NCBI RefSeq assembly: GCF_022458865.1
Contig: NZ_JAJNMU010000015.1
Span: forward strand, 124,001 to 188,000
Direction of reading: 5' to 3'
From: Paenibacillus periandrae
GTDB lineage: Bacteria; Bacillota; Bacilli; Paenibacillales; NBRC-103111
DNA: 64,000 bases
Part shown: piece after piece, positions 34,678-44,188 of the stretch
Layout: the number at the start of each line of letters is the position of its first letter
How positions within the stretch are numbered: the stretch's first letter is position 1
Program-made: the position numbers and the translations under genes
The notes under the pieces: generated by a model
The model's input: only the letters and a program-made list of their open reading frames with translations
Databases searched by the model: none
What the model was told of the DNA's origin: nothing

Positions 34678-36060
34678 TTACTTTACAGTTTTATTGTAAG
34701 TACCGAGCTTACCGGTAATTTCCTTGGCTGCACCATCAAGTGCCTCCTTCGGTTGTTTCTTGCCGTTAAGCACCTCTTCAATCGCACCTTCTGTAAGCTG
34801 GCGAGCTTCCGGGAATACGCCCATGACAGCGCCTTGTGTTGCCGTGTTGGCTTTGGTAGCGTGAAGCTGATCAACGGCTGTTTTCAGCTGAGGATACTTC
34901 ACCAGATTGTCTTTTACGACTTGCTCGTCATAAGCTTTTTTGGTAATAGGGAAGTAGCCCGTGTTCACGTGCCAGTAAGCTTGCTGCTTAGGCTCAGCCA
35001 GAAATTTGATAAACTGCCAAGCGCCGTTTTGCTCGGCTTCACTGCGGTTGTTCAAAATATAGACGCTGGCGCCTCCGACAATAACTCCGCCATCCTTGGC
35101 GTCGGACGGTTTAGGCAGATTGCCTGTTCCCACTGCGAATTTGCCTTGTGCTCCGTCTACAATACCGCGAAGAGAGCCTGTGGTATCCAATGTCATAGCA
35201 ACTTGTCCGGCAATAAAGGCTTTTTTGGTATCATCGGTTTTACGACCCAGATTCAGGGACGATTTATCATCCACCATTTGCTTCCACCAGGCAAGTGTCT
35301 TAACGCCTGCATCACTGTTCAACAAGGATTCAGTAGCCAGACCTTTGCGGCCGTTGCTGTTGTTCAACAGCTCGGCACCTTGATTGGCAAAAAATTGTTC
35401 CATAAACCAACCATAAATAGCGAAGGAATTGCCGTACTTGCCGTCTTTGGTTAATGCTTTGGACGCTGCTGCTACTTCTTCGTACGTAGCTGGCGGTTTC
35501 TCTGGGTCAAGACCCGCTGCTTTGAACATATCCTTGTTGTAATAGAGGATCGGGTTTGATGTGTTAAAAGGCATAGAGTTCAGCTTGCCGTCAATCCGAT
35601 AATAATTAAGAATGTTTTCTTCAAGCTGGGACAAGTCATATTTGTCGACATCAATAAATTTTTGCATAGGGGTAATCGCCTTGGAATCAATCATAAAACG
35701 ACTGCCGATTTCGAATACCTGAATCAGAGCAGGACCGCTTTTGGAATCCATTGACGTTTTCATTTTGTTCAGACTTTCATCGTAAGTACCTTGGAAAACC
35801 GCTTCTACGACAACATCTTTTTGCGATGCATTGAAGTCAGCAACAAGTTTATCTATCGCTTTGCCAAGCTCGCCGCTCATGGAATGCCACCATACAACCT
35901 TAACCGGTTCCTTGCTTGCAGCAGGCTTAGGGGCCATTTCTTTATTGTCTGTTCCCTTTGCTTCTGACGGTTGTGTTGGTGTACCGCCGCATGCTGCCAT
36001 GAAGAGCATCACGATGGCCATACAAAGCGTCACTAAACCTTTTCTACTCCAGCTTATCAT
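34678..36060 (-). CDS. Sugar ABC transporter substrate-binding lipoprotein (UgpB-like)
   Basis: 460 aa extracellular solute-binding protein of family 1. The signal ends in the lipobox FMAACGG and a Lys/Pro/Ala linker. The mature start VKVVWWHSMSGELGKAIDKL and AFNTSNPILYYNKDMFKAAG are typical of glycerol-3-phosphate and oligosaccharide binders. It is the third gene of the importer operon after two permeases. No ATPase gene is present; in Bacilli a shared MsmX-type ATPase commonly serves such systems. Confidence 0.9.
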   Translation of the reverse strand: MISWSRKGLVTLCMAIVMLFMAACGGTPTQPSEAKGTDNKEMAPKPAASKEPVKVVWWHSMSGELGKAIDKLVADFNASQKDVVVEAVFQGTYDESLNKMKTSMDSKSGPALIQVFEIGSRFMIDSKAITPMQKFIDVDKYDLSQLEENILNYYRIDGKLNSMPFNTSNPILYYNKDMFKAAGLDPEKPPATYEEVAAASKALTKDGKYGNSFAIYGWFMEQFFANQGAELLNNSNGRKGLATESLLNSDAGVKTLAWWKQMVDDKSSLNLGRKTDDTKKAFIAGQVAMTLDTTGSLRGIVDGAQGKFAVGTGNLPKPSDAKDGGVIVGGASVYILNNRSEAEQNGAWQFIKFLAEPKQQAYWHVNTGYFPITKKAYDEQVVKDNLVKYPQLKTAVDQLHATKANTATQGAVMGVFPEARQLTEGAIEEVLNGKKQPKEALDGAAKEITGKLGTYNKTVK

Positions 36061-36139
36061 TTGTCGTCTTCGCTCCCTTAAAAAATGTTTTATTTATATA
36101 GAGCGTCTTGGGGACGCGCTATTTCCACCCAATGTAAAG

Positions 36140-36961
36140 CTAACCCTTCACAGCCCCGGCTGTAATGCCGCGAACCAACTGCTTGATCCCGAGCACGAGC
36201 AGCAGCAGCGATGGCAGCATAACCAGCGTAACGCCAGCTAATACGAGATTCCACGAAGTCATTTCTTCGAACTGCAGCATGCTGATTCCGATCTGCACGG
36301 TACGCATCTGCTCACCGTTCGTGATCAATAGCGGCCACAGGTACATATTCCAATGTGTCAGGAACGAGTAAACACCAAGTGTGGCGAGCGCAGGACGAGC
36401 CAAGGGCAGGACCATCTGGAAAAAGCTTCGTATATGACCGCAGCCATCGATCTTTGCTGCTTCGAACAGCTCGGCAGGAAGCTGCAGGAAAAATTGGCGC
36501 AGTAAAAACGTACCGAATGCCGTAGCCAGAAACGGTACAATCAGCCCTTCGTAGCTGTCCAGCCAGCCCCAGCTTTTGACGGTCAAGTAATTGGGAATCA
36601 TCGTGACCTCCCAGGGAATCATCATCGTGGAGAGGAACAGTGCGAACAGAATGCTTTTGCCCGTGAATCTTAAAAAAGAGAAGGCATAGGCGGCCATGCT
36701 GGCGGTCAGCAGCTGCCCTATCATAATGGCAGTAGAAATCAGCAGACTGTTCATAATAAATGTGAATATCGGCACCATGTGCGTAACGGTGATGAAATTA
36801 TCCCAGTACAATCCGCCAGGCAGCAGCTTGGGCGGGTAGGACGATGATTCCGCAGGGGTCATCAGTGATGCCGAGAACGTGAACAGCAGGGGATACAGCA
36901 CCAATGCTGCGGCGATACCTAACAAGAGGTATACGACGGTATTTTGAAAGCGGGTGGTCAT
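36140..36961 (-). CDS. Sugar ABC transporter permease (UgpE/MalG type)
   Basis: 273 aa with six membrane segments. The ATPase-coupling EAA loop is ELFEAAKIDGCGHIRSFFQM near residues 165-185. TMMIPWEVTMIPNYLTVKSWG near 115-135 and RTVQIGISMLQFE near 218 favour the UgpE-like branch. The start codon overlaps the stop of the upstream permease (ATGA). It forms the channel together with that protein. Confidence 0.92.
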   Translation of the reverse strand: MTTRFQNTVVYLLLGIAAALVLYPLLFTFSASLMTPAESSSYPPKLLPGGLYWDNFITVTHMVPIFTFIMNSLLISTAIMIGQLLTASMAAYAFSFLRFTGKSILFALFLSTMMIPWEVTMIPNYLTVKSWGWLDSYEGLIVPFLATAFGTFLLRQFFLQLPAELFEAAKIDGCGHIRSFFQMVLPLARPALATLGVYSFLTHWNMYLWPLLITNGEQMRTVQIGISMLQFEEMTSWNLVLAGVTLVMLPSLLLLVLGIKQLVRGITAGAVKG

Positions 36962-37917
36962 TGATAATGCACCTTCTTTTCAAAAAAGGTAAACTGCAGC
37001 ACGGTCAAAATAAGAATGATGGCGAACAGAACAAGTGCCTGTGCGCTGCCGATACCGAAGCGGAAATTAACAAACGCGTCCTGATAAATGTTATAAACGA
37101 CTACATCGGTCGTGTACATCGGACCACCCTTGGTCAAAATATGCATTTGTCCGAAGGATTGGAAGGCTCCAATTACCGATACGATAGCTACGAAAAATAG
37201 CGTTGGCGATACGAGCGGCAGCGTTAGCTGTACGAAGGTTCGGATCGGTCCCGATCCGTCGATTTTGGCGCTATCATATATTTCCTCAGGCACACCCTGC
37301 AGTCCGCTCAGCAGTACGATGTAATTAAAGCCAATCGTCATCCAGATCGTCATCATCGAGACAGAGATCAGCGCCCAGGCAGGATCGGTAAGCCAACCAA
37401 CAGGTGAAACACCCGCGAGGCTCAAAAAATAATTAAGTGTACCGACGCTTGGATGGAACAGCATCATCCAGATCACAGAGCCGGTTCCGACAGAGATAGC
37501 GATGGGTAAAGAGAATATGAACTGGAATACGCGCATGCCGCGCAGTTTGGATTGCGTCAGTGCTGCCAGCAGCAGCGCCAACAAGATACAGGTAGGGACG
37601 GTCAGCAGGGTGAAGGACAACGTTACCTTCAAGCTTTGGTAAAAGCGCTCGGACAGGAACAGCTCCTGGAAGTTCTCCATGCCTACGAATTCGGCAATGC
37701 GTCCGCGCGGGTCGGTCAGATGCATACTCAGATAGATGGATTGCAGCAGTGGATAAAATAGAAATATGCCAAACAGCAGCAGAGAGGGGGCCAAAAATAA
37801 ATAGGCAAGCAGATTTTCCTGCAGACGCAGCTTATGAAGGCTTTGGGTACGGCCTACGGCAGTGGACTTGGGTCTGTTAGCGGAAATGCTACTGAGTTGT
37901 TTTTCCATAAGGCTCAT
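36958..37917 (-). CDS. Sugar ABC transporter permease (UgpA/MalF type)
   Basis: 319 aa, six membrane segments, first gene of the importer operon. The EAA loop is EIYDSAKIDGSGPIRTFVQ near residue 215, and LTKGGPMYTTDVVVYNIYQD near 260-280 is a strong family signature close to UgpA. Start ATG has AGGAGTG upstream. A substrate such as glycerol phosphate diester or an oligosaccharide is possible; I cannot tell which. Confidence 0.92.
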   Translation of the reverse strand: MSLMEKQLSSISANRPKSTAVGRTQSLHKLRLQENLLAYLFLAPSLLLFGIFLFYPLLQSIYLSMHLTDPRGRIAEFVGMENFQELFLSERFYQSLKVTLSFTLLTVPTCILLALLLAALTQSKLRGMRVFQFIFSLPIAISVGTGSVIWMMLFHPSVGTLNYFLSLAGVSPVGWLTDPAWALISVSMMTIWMTIGFNYIVLLSGLQGVPEEIYDSAKIDGSGPIRTFVQLTLPLVSPTLFFVAIVSVIGAFQSFGQMHILTKGGPMYTTDVVVYNIYQDAFVNFRFGIGSAQALVLFAIILILTVLQFTFFEKKVHYQ

Positions 37918-38245
37918 GCTTCAATCACTCCTGACGGTAACGGCTTGGTTAAGCGGTTAGCTTTTGATGTGGGAGCTGAGTTCTTCCTTGGCATCTTTGT
38001 CAGTATAAAGTGCATTTGTTAACCAGGGGTCAACTATATATAAAGGTTTTATGTAGATAAGGGTGTGGCTCAACAAACCATACATCTTGAATATTGCCAA
38101 GGGGTAATACTGGATGCTATAAGCCTTGTTTGTTGTTGAGAGGAATAAGGCGACATCTAATAATTACCATATAATGACGACATAACGTATCAAGCCAAAA
38201 AGTGCTCGAGCCAGTATGTGCCACAAATAAGGGAATATAAAAGAA
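37918..38245. other. Intergenic region upstream of the sugar importer
   Basis: About 330 bases without a credible gene. It probably carries the minus-strand promoter of the importer: reading that strand, TTGACC (38033-38028) and TTTATA (38009-38004) are 18 bases apart. A separated 8-bp inverted repeat lies at 38071-38078 and 38128-38135 (CAACAAAC/GTTTGTTG). No catabolite-response site was recognised. Confidence 0.45.
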
Positions 38246-38271
38246 ACCTTTTCCGCTGCGGCAGAAAAGGT
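38246..38271 (-). terminator. Terminator of the sigma factor operon
   Basis: ACCTTTTC at 38246-38253 pairs with GAAAAGGT at 38264-38271. On the minus strand it is followed by TTTCTTTTAT, beyond the stop of the membrane partner gene. Confidence 0.7.
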
Positions 38272-38304
38272 CATCTATCAACATTGTGGCTCCAGTAAGG
38301 CGGA

Positions 38305-39333
38305 TTATGAATTGGATACGACATCCACAACGATACTGTTAAGCAAGCGGTCGTTGACATATGCCATGAGCCTCCACCGTCCAGGTTCAGGAAACGACAT
38401 GGATGACACCGCCGTGCGATCAGCTCCATTCAGTCCTCCGCCTAACTGACTTGTCGAGAACACTTGTATGAGTTCAGTTGAACCCTGTTTGACGGCCATT
38501 ACCTTAAATTCGCCCTCAAGCTCTTGCTCCGATCCCCACAAATGCCACATGTATTTGCTGCCCTTGCCTGCAAGGATAGGTTGCTGGTCTAGTTTCATAC
38601 CCTTTTCATTTAGATAAGGACCTACAATAAAGCCAGCCTTTCCTTTCTCACCAACCAAAATATAGGAAGCGTTCTTGCCATCCCCGCTTATATAAGGCAG
38701 TTCAAAAGTAGGAGTTACCATCCAGGATGGTTCTGCTACGGATAATACCACATCACCGTATAATTGATTGTTTACAAGCACCTCGTATCGCCACATGCCA
38801 CCAAGAGGAAGTGCAAACGTCGTTGTAAAACGCTCCAAACCCGGATACCCCGAGCTTGGCTGAGTAATTGTTTGTGGAGGGAGTGCAATTACACGCATAC
38901 CGGTTTCTTGATGATAAGCGGAGATCGCTATCTGGTTACCTGCAAACGTATCAAAAGGCGCTGTAAAATGAATCATATACCCGAATGGTTTGCCTGCAGT
39001 AAGGTTAGGGTCAGGGAAAATAGTGAACAGTGTCTGGTTATGAAGTCGATATTCCATTCGAGCAGTCCAAGGGTCTGTCAATGCTGCTGACGTTGGATAC
39101 GGTCCTTGCTCTGTAACACTTTTCGGCAAGAGGACGAATACTATGATTGCACTGACAACTACAAGGATGGCCATCGCCGGAATCCACAGGAACGACCTTT
39201 GTTCTTTTGCTTGCGGCCGCTGCTTTGTCTTGTTCATGATGTCCTGCTTCATTTGCTCCGTAAAGCGAGGCTTCATGAACGGGGATGAGTTGAACGCTTC
39301 GCTCCATTGTGGCGGTTGCTCTTTCATAGTCAC
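38305..39333 (-). CDS. Single-pass membrane protein, probable anti-sigma partner of the ECF sigma factor
   Basis: 342 aa. About 47 cytosolic residues rich in charge (QMKQDIMNKTKQRPQAKEQR) precede one membrane helix (IPAMAILVVVSAIIVFVLL). A large extracellular beta-rich region follows, resembling DUF4871-type domains (FPEPGRWRLMAYVNDRLLNS near the end). It overlaps the sigma factor gene by four bases. This layout, and the small cytosolic part, suggest it holds the sigma factor at the membrane until an outside signal. There is no clear zinc-binding anti-sigma motif, so the role is inferred from position and topology. Confidence 0.72.
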   Translation of the reverse strand: MTMKEQPPQWSEAFNSSPFMKPRFTEQMKQDIMNKTKQRPQAKEQRSFLWIPAMAILVVVSAIIVFVLLPKSVTEQGPYPTSAALTDPWTARMEYRLHNQTLFTIFPDPNLTAGKPFGYMIHFTAPFDTFAGNQIAISAYHQETGMRVIALPPQTITQPSSGYPGLERFTTTFALPLGGMWRYEVLVNNQLYGDVVLSVAEPSWMVTPTFELPYISGDGKNASYILVGEKGKAGFIVGPYLNEKGMKLDQQPILAGKGSKYMWHLWGSEQELEGEFKVMAVKQGSTELIQVFSTSQLGGGLNGADRTAVSSMSFPEPGRWRLMAYVNDRLLNSIVVDVVSNS

Positions 39334-39878
39334 TCTCCTCCTTGTTTATCGTTGCTCAGCATATCGGATAATTTTTTTCGTGCTCGATGAAGTCGGGTTT
39401 TGACGGTTGCTTCCGGTATTTCAAGCAGTATGGAAATTTCTTTGTTCGTTAGCTGATAATGAGCATTCAAAAGCAGTATTTCTCTGAATTTGCGGGGAAT
39501 CCGCATAAGAGTTGCCCAAATATGGCGGGTCTCCAAGCGATCAAACAGCTCTGCTTCTGCTGACTGTGAGGAGCCTTTTCGAATGACATAATCAACCAAA
39601 GTCACTTTACGGATGAACGCGCTTTTCAAATAATTTAGCGACTTGTTGCGCGTGATCGTTAATAGCCAGCTTTTCACACTACATTCGCCTCGAAAGCTGT
39701 ATAGCTTGTCGTATACGGATACAAACACATCCTGGGTAAGATCATCCGCTGCGTCAGCGTGACGGGTTAGAACAAACGCGAAGTTCCAAACGTCGTTTCC
39801 ATATTGGGTCATCAGGTCCCGAAGTATAGCGTCTTTATCACTCCCGCCACTCAGATGCTGTAAATAATGTGGTTCCAC
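39330..39878 (-). CDS. ECF-type RNA polymerase sigma factor
   Basis: 182 aa with region 2 near residues 22-92 (DDLTQDVFVSVYDKLYSFRG, then WLLTITRNKSLNYLKS) and region 4 near 115-170 (PRKFREILLLNAHYQLTNKE, ATVKTRLHRARKKL). A GTG start follows AGAGGTGA. Such factors redirect RNA polymerase to a small regulon and usually act on their own promoter. The overlapping downstream membrane gene is the likely regulator. The signal is unknown, though cell-envelope stress is common for this group. Confidence 0.92.
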   Translation of the reverse strand: MEPHYLQHLSGGSDKDAILRDLMTQYGNDVWNFAFVLTRHADAADDLTQDVFVSVYDKLYSFRGECSVKSWLLTITRNKSLNYLKSAFIRKVTLVDYVIRKGSSQSAEAELFDRLETRHIWATLMRIPRKFREILLLNAHYQLTNKEISILLEIPEATVKTRLHRARKKLSDMLSNDKQGGE

Positions 39879-39934
39879 GAAATCACCTCTACTATTAGAC
39901 AGACAGCAAAGCGAATAGTTCCCGAAATATAAAA

Positions 39935-39963
39935 AAACGACCTCTTTTGATCAAAGAGACCGT
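39935..39963 (-). terminator. Terminator after the acetyltransferase gene
   Basis: On the minus strand an imperfect stem centred on CTCTTT-gatca-AAAGAG is followed by seven T. It separates the acetyltransferase gene from the sigma factor operon. Confidence 0.75.
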
Positions 39964-39992
39964 TCATGGGTGCGTGTAATGAATTTACTTTA

Positions 39993-40535
39993 CTATCTAT
40001 GTGATGAGTATCCTTCACTTTCTTTTATGAGGGACTTGGTGAAATACAAGTTTAAGTCGTCATCCGCACAAACCTCGGTACCGGGGGTGACAGGCTGCTG
40101 CCTGTACATCAAACCCCTGCCATCAGGTATATATCCTCTTCTAGCATATAAGCGCTGTGCACTCCCATAGCTTTGATAAAGCCCAACACCTATGCCGACA
40201 ATTCCGTATTTGTTCAAGGCTATGTTCTCGACGGCTTCCATGAGCGCATGACCGATTCCGAGCTTTCGCAATGGAGGGATCACATTAAAATCGTTGATTT
40301 CCGGTATGCCATTTTCTCTAAAATAAGGATATTCGGAGGTTGAGAGCAGATGCAGACTTCCTGCAAACTGACCGTCGTAAGAGGCCAATAACGTTATCCG
40401 TTGATTGGTTACATTTTCTTCCCAGCACTTCTCGATGTAATCCAAAGGCTTGTTAATCCTGTGTTCAGTAAAAATACGAAACACGGGTTCTATGTCTGCC
40501 TTCGTCATGGGTCCAACTTCAATCGAATTCGTCAT
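39993..40535 (-). CDS. GNAT-family N-acetyltransferase
   Basis: 180 aa from ATG at 40535 (GAGGTG just before; a GTG at 40541 is an alternative). The acetyl-CoA motif is VIPPLRKLGIGHALMEAVE near residue 88, and YARRGYIPDGRG is the C-terminal motif. The acceptor is unknown. Its start overlaps the 3' end of the truncated amidase gene, so that deletion may have placed it in a new transcript. Confidence 0.87.
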   Translation of the reverse strand: MTNSIEVGPMTKADIEPVFRIFTEHRINKPLDYIEKCWEENVTNQRITLLASYDGQFAGSLHLLSTSEYPYFRENGIPEINDFNVIPPLRKLGIGHALMEAVENIALNKYGIVGIGVGLYQSYGSAQRLYARRGYIPDGRGLMYRQQPVTPGTEVCADDDLNLYFTKSLIKESEGYSSHR

Positions 40536-41565
40536 AGTCACACCTCATTTCCCTCGATTGCCATTTTTCTTCGATAGGACGTAAATAAATGAACGTATTC
40601 CAGCTATTCTGTTCAACATGAAGCGTTACTGGATCAACGATAGTGGCGCCTTCATGGATCAAGGTCGCAATGGCCGCTTCCATAATAGCAAGCCTTTCCT
40701 CGTCCAAATGCCTGTAATAATATCGGGGAACTCCTATTCTTGCGCGACGCAAAAAGCTTGCATCCAAAAAGGGTGTATAGTCTGAAAAAGAATGGTGCTC
40801 ACTCGTTAGCGTAGCCGAATCCTTCTCGTCAATTCCTGTACATGCACCCAATATTATCGCTGCATCCGTAACCGTTCTGGCTATAGGTCCCGGCGTATCC
40901 TGACTGCTGGAAATCGGTATAATTCCGGCGCGGCTGATCAATCCGACAGTCGGCTTGATCCCTACCAGAGAGGTTTGACACGCGGGTCCTACAATGGAGC
41001 CCGCCGTTTCTGTTCCGATCGCTGCTGCGCACAGATTTGCTGCAACAGCCGCAGCAGATCCTGAGCTGGAGCCGCTAATGAAGAGCTCGCCCGCACCATA
41101 TGGATTTAGAACAAATCCGCCCCGTGAGCTGTATCCTGCCGGCATCCGGCTGGACATAAAGTTGGACCACTCCGTCATATTTGCTTTCCCGAGCAGAACG
41201 GCACCTGCCGAACGGAGCTTTGAGGCTATATAGGCATCCGCCGCTGCAAATGATCCAGCTAAAGCGACTGATCCGGCACTCGTGTGCATGTTATCCTGTG
41301 TATCGATATTATCCTTCAAAAGAACGGGAATGCCATGCAGGCTTCCCCGACTTCCTGTATCTATGCGTTCCTGATCTAAAGCCCGCGCGATATATAACGC
41401 ATCTGGATTGATCTCCAGGATCGAATTGATACTGGGATCGTACTTATGGATTCGGTCCAAATAGGCTTGAACAAGCTCTTCCGAGGTTATGGAGCCGGAT
41501 TCCATAGCTGTTTGCAGCTGTGTTAGGTCTGCTTCGATGATCCATTCATGCAGATTTATACTCAC
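40519..41565 (-). pseudogene. Amidase signature family enzyme, C-terminally truncated
   Basis: 348 aa, whereas family members are usually about 460-500. The catalytic Ser-cisSer-Lys parts are present: LLKDNIDTQDN near residue 83, GSSSGSAAAVA near 160-170, and ETAGSIVGPA near 185. The sequence is normal to VEQNSWNTFIY and then shifts to an unrelated tail (LRPIEEKWQSREMRCDYDEF). About 120 C-terminal residues are missing. The frame is open from 41601, but AGGAGG nine bases before GTG 41565 favours that start. The product probably does not fold fully. Confidence 0.72.
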
Positions 41566-41604
41566 TGGGATAGTCCTCCTGAACATGAGGTAGTGGTGCA
41601 TGAC

Positions 41605-42093
41605 TTACATGGAATTGAGCCTGGACAAATAATCTTCTTCCATACTTTGGGTATAGAACTCGATGACATTATTTTCAGTGTCCTTGAAATAGACTCTTTT
41701 ATGAATGCCTCTTGTGATGATCTTGTTGTCGATATGATGGCTCTCAAGCAAGTGAATCGCGGATTCAATTTGGTCTATTCCTATATATAACGCCAGATGC
41801 ACATGAACACCGCCTTCATCAAATAACCCATTCCATAAAGAAACCGGGGAGGCCTTTTCCACAAGCTGCTGATTATCAAAATTGCGCGGCAGCCATAATC
41901 CTAATCTCGTCGGTCCACCCACATACAGCCATGTAGCCCAAATTTCATTGGCTTCTTCTGTAAATTGCTTGTCCTGATACCCCCATTGCTGCACAACAGG
42001 AAATCCTAACTGACCTGACCAAAAGTCAACGGCACGTTTCATATCGGTAACTTCCAACACGACCTCTGACACGCCTTGGGCTTTAATTTTCAT
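41605..42093 (-). CDS. VOC-superfamily (glyoxalase/dioxygenase-like) protein
   Basis: 162 aa with two paired beta-alpha-beta-beta-beta units: SEVVLEVTDMKRAVDFWSGQ at the start and VHVHLALYIGIDQIESAIHL after residue 95. The metal-position Glu is in NNVIEFYTQS near the end. Members include lyases, dioxygenases and antibiotic-binding proteins; this one cannot be placed further. ATG at 42093 has AAGGAGG upstream and is preferred over the open frame from 42168. Confidence 0.85.
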   Translation of the reverse strand: MKIKAQGVSEVVLEVTDMKRAVDFWSGQLGFPVVQQWGYQDKQFTEEANEIWATWLYVGGPTRLGLWLPRNFDNQQLVEKASPVSLWNGLFDEGGVHVHLALYIGIDQIESAIHLLESHHIDNKIITRGIHKRVYFKDTENNVIEFYTQSMEEDYLSRLNSM

Positions 42094-42358
42094 ATAGGCC
42101 TCCTTGATATAAGGAATATGTTTGAAACCACTTTCATTAAGAATATCGTTCCGCTGTGGCACGATCAAGGTTATGAATGAATAAAACCAATATATCCGGT
42201 CAAGGAAGCCCGTAGATCCTGCTCGTTAGTCGCTTGATAGAGGGGAGAGCCACCGTGGACACAATCTAGAAAGGATGATATCCTGATTTTACGCAGATTT
42301 TGTTGAACGGGTCCGTGGAAGCGGTTCGACAGTTATTAGAAACAAGGGAGACGCAGCC

Positions 42359-44188
42359 GTGGACACAAGACAATGGATGTCGGTAACACTTTTTCTCGCA
42401 GCGGCGCTGATGGTGTTCGTCTCGCTTTTGTCTTATCGAAAACGCCATCTGCCTGTTGCCAGAACGATGATTCTGATTATGCTGGCAGCAGCTTGTTATG
42501 CACTCGGTTACGCGTTTGAGGTGTTGAGCCGAGATTTAAATGAAGTGAAGCTGTCGCTCCAAATCCAATATTTGGGTATTCCCTTCGTTACTACACTATG
42601 GTTCTTTCAGGTCATTCAATTTACCGGGACGGCGGCTCGTTATCGCAAGCTTCTTGCGATCGTACTGTTCGTTATCCCCACAGCGGTCTTTGTTCTCCAT
42701 CTAACGAATGATTGGCATCACCTGATCTATGAACGCTATGTACTCAATCAGGATGCTTCGGTTCCTTTGTACACAACGGATAAGGGACCTTGGTATAAGG
42801 TGCACACCGTCTATAATTATTCGGTGCTGCTGTGCGGCATGCTGTTGTTTATCCCGATGTATTGGCGGGCTTTGCCGATTGTGCGCAAGCAGATTGTCGT
42901 CCTCCTTTTGGGTGCGGCCGCACCGATGTTTTTCAATTTGTTTTTTTGGGCTGGCATTAAAGTTGATTTAACACCATTCGGATTCGCTGTATCGGGTGTC
43001 GTTTATACGTGGGGAATTCTCCGCTTTAACCTGCTTCGCTTAACGCCGCTGGCGATGGCCAAAGTGTTCGAAACGATTCGGGATGGGGTTATTTTGCTTG
43101 ATTATGAAGATCAAATCGTCAGTTACAACAGCGCAGCTCAAGAGGTGCTTCCCGAGCTCGGATTGATAAAACAATCTCCTGTTGACATGGGAAAGGTTCT
43201 GTCAGGGAGTCCGGAGCTGCTTGAACGTATTCGCACCGCAAGTGATGGGGACGAACGCTTTCCGTTCCATAGATTTCATGCCAACCGGATCCAATATTAC
43301 AACTGCAGTTTGTCACACATCTACGAATCGGGTGAAATTCTGATCGGTAAAATTCTGATGTTCAGCGATATTACGGAGTTGAAGGAGAGCGAAACCCGAT
43401 TGCTTGAGAACGCCCGTCAGCTGTCCGAGTTGAACGCGTTCAAGGATAAGCTGTTCACTGTAGTGGCACACGATATTCGCGATCCGATCGCACTTCTTGT
43501 GAGCTTGACCGAGCTGCTGGGCGATGAACTGGCCGCAGCCGACTTTGAGCATGCCGAATTGGTGAGGGAGCTTAAAGGACAAGTGCAAAGCACGTTCCAT
43601 CTTGTGGAAAATTTGCTCGATTGGTATCGCAGCCAGAAAGGAAAAGTTGTGTTTCGACCGTTGGGCTGGAATTTGCAGCAGGTCGTCCGGCAGGCTTTGA
43701 TGTTATCTAATACAAAGGCGGCTATGAAGCAAATTCGGATGACAGAGGGAATTGACGAGAAGCTCACGGTCAGGGCCGATAAAGAGATGCTGGATCTCAT
43801 TCTGCGAAATTTGCTTTCGAACGCCATCAAGTTTACTGGAATAGGCGGGTCAATTGAGATCGGGGCCGTTCTGGAGGGCGATCTGATTGTCGTGTCCATT
43901 CGCGACAACGGAGCGGGAATTGATGACCAGACATCGGAATTGCTGCGTCTGGAGGAGCCCTTCTTAAAGGCAATGGTTAACGAGAACGATTCCGGGGATA
44001 CGAGATTCGGACTGGCACTGACCCGTGAATTCGTCCGCATCCATGGCGGTACCCTTTGGTTCGAGAGCGAGCCTGGAATTGGAACGATTTTCTCGTTCAC
44101 CTTGCCAGGCTCGGCTGGCGTGCGAAACGCGTTCGACAATGGTGGAATGGAGGAGGAAGCTTATGAAAGTTATTTTGGTAGACGATGA
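42359..44188 (+). CDS. Sensor histidine kinase with N-terminal 7TM domain and PAS domain
   Basis: 609 aa. The first 220 residues form seven membrane helices of the 7TM-histidine kinase type (LGIPFVTTLWFFQVIQFTG). A PAS domain (about 235-340, AKVFETIRDGVILLDYEDQI) leads to the kinase core. The phosphoacceptor histidine is in VVAHDIRDPIA near residue 370, with the N box NLLSNAIKFT near 485 and G box IRDNGAGI near 520. A GTG start with GGGAG upstream is likely. The response regulator gene starts within its last 26 bases. The ligand is unknown. Confidence 0.92.
   Translation: MDTRQWMSVTLFLAAALMVFVSLLSYRKRHLPVARTMILIMLAAACYALGYAFEVLSRDLNEVKLSLQIQYLGIPFVTTLWFFQVIQFTGTAARYRKLLAIVLFVIPTAVFVLHLTNDWHHLIYERYVLNQDASVPLYTTDKGPWYKVHTVYNYSVLLCGMLLFIPMYWRALPIVRKQIVVLLLGAAAPMFFNLFFWAGIKVDLTPFGFAVSGVVYTWGILRFNLLRLTPLAMAKVFETIRDGVILLDYEDQIVSYNSAAQEVLPELGLIKQSPVDMGKVLSGSPELLERIRTASDGDERFPFHRFHANRIQYYNCSLSHIYESGEILIGKILMFSDITELKESETRLLENARQLSELNAFKDKLFTVVAHDIRDPIALLVSLTELLGDELAAADFEHAELVRELKGQVQSTFHLVENLLDWYRSQKGKVVFRPLGWNLQQVVRQALMLSNTKAAMKQIRMTEGIDEKLTVRADKEMLDLILRNLLSNAIKFTGIGGSIEIGAVLEGDLIVVSIRDNGAGIDDQTSELLRLEEPFLKAMVNENDSGDTRFGLALTREFVRIHGGTLWFESEPGIGTIFSFTLPGSAGVRNAFDNGGMEEEAYESYFGRR

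Noticed and set aside
43417-44139. 240-codon minus-strand frame
   Set aside because: Antisense to the histidine kinase core, Ser/Arg-rich with no ribosome site; the kinase motifs on the plus strand are unmistakable.
44025-44162. Upstream extension of the response regulator frame
   Set aside because: These codons overlap the kinase C-terminus and have no receiver-domain similarity; the ribosome site and receiver motif both point to ATG 44163.
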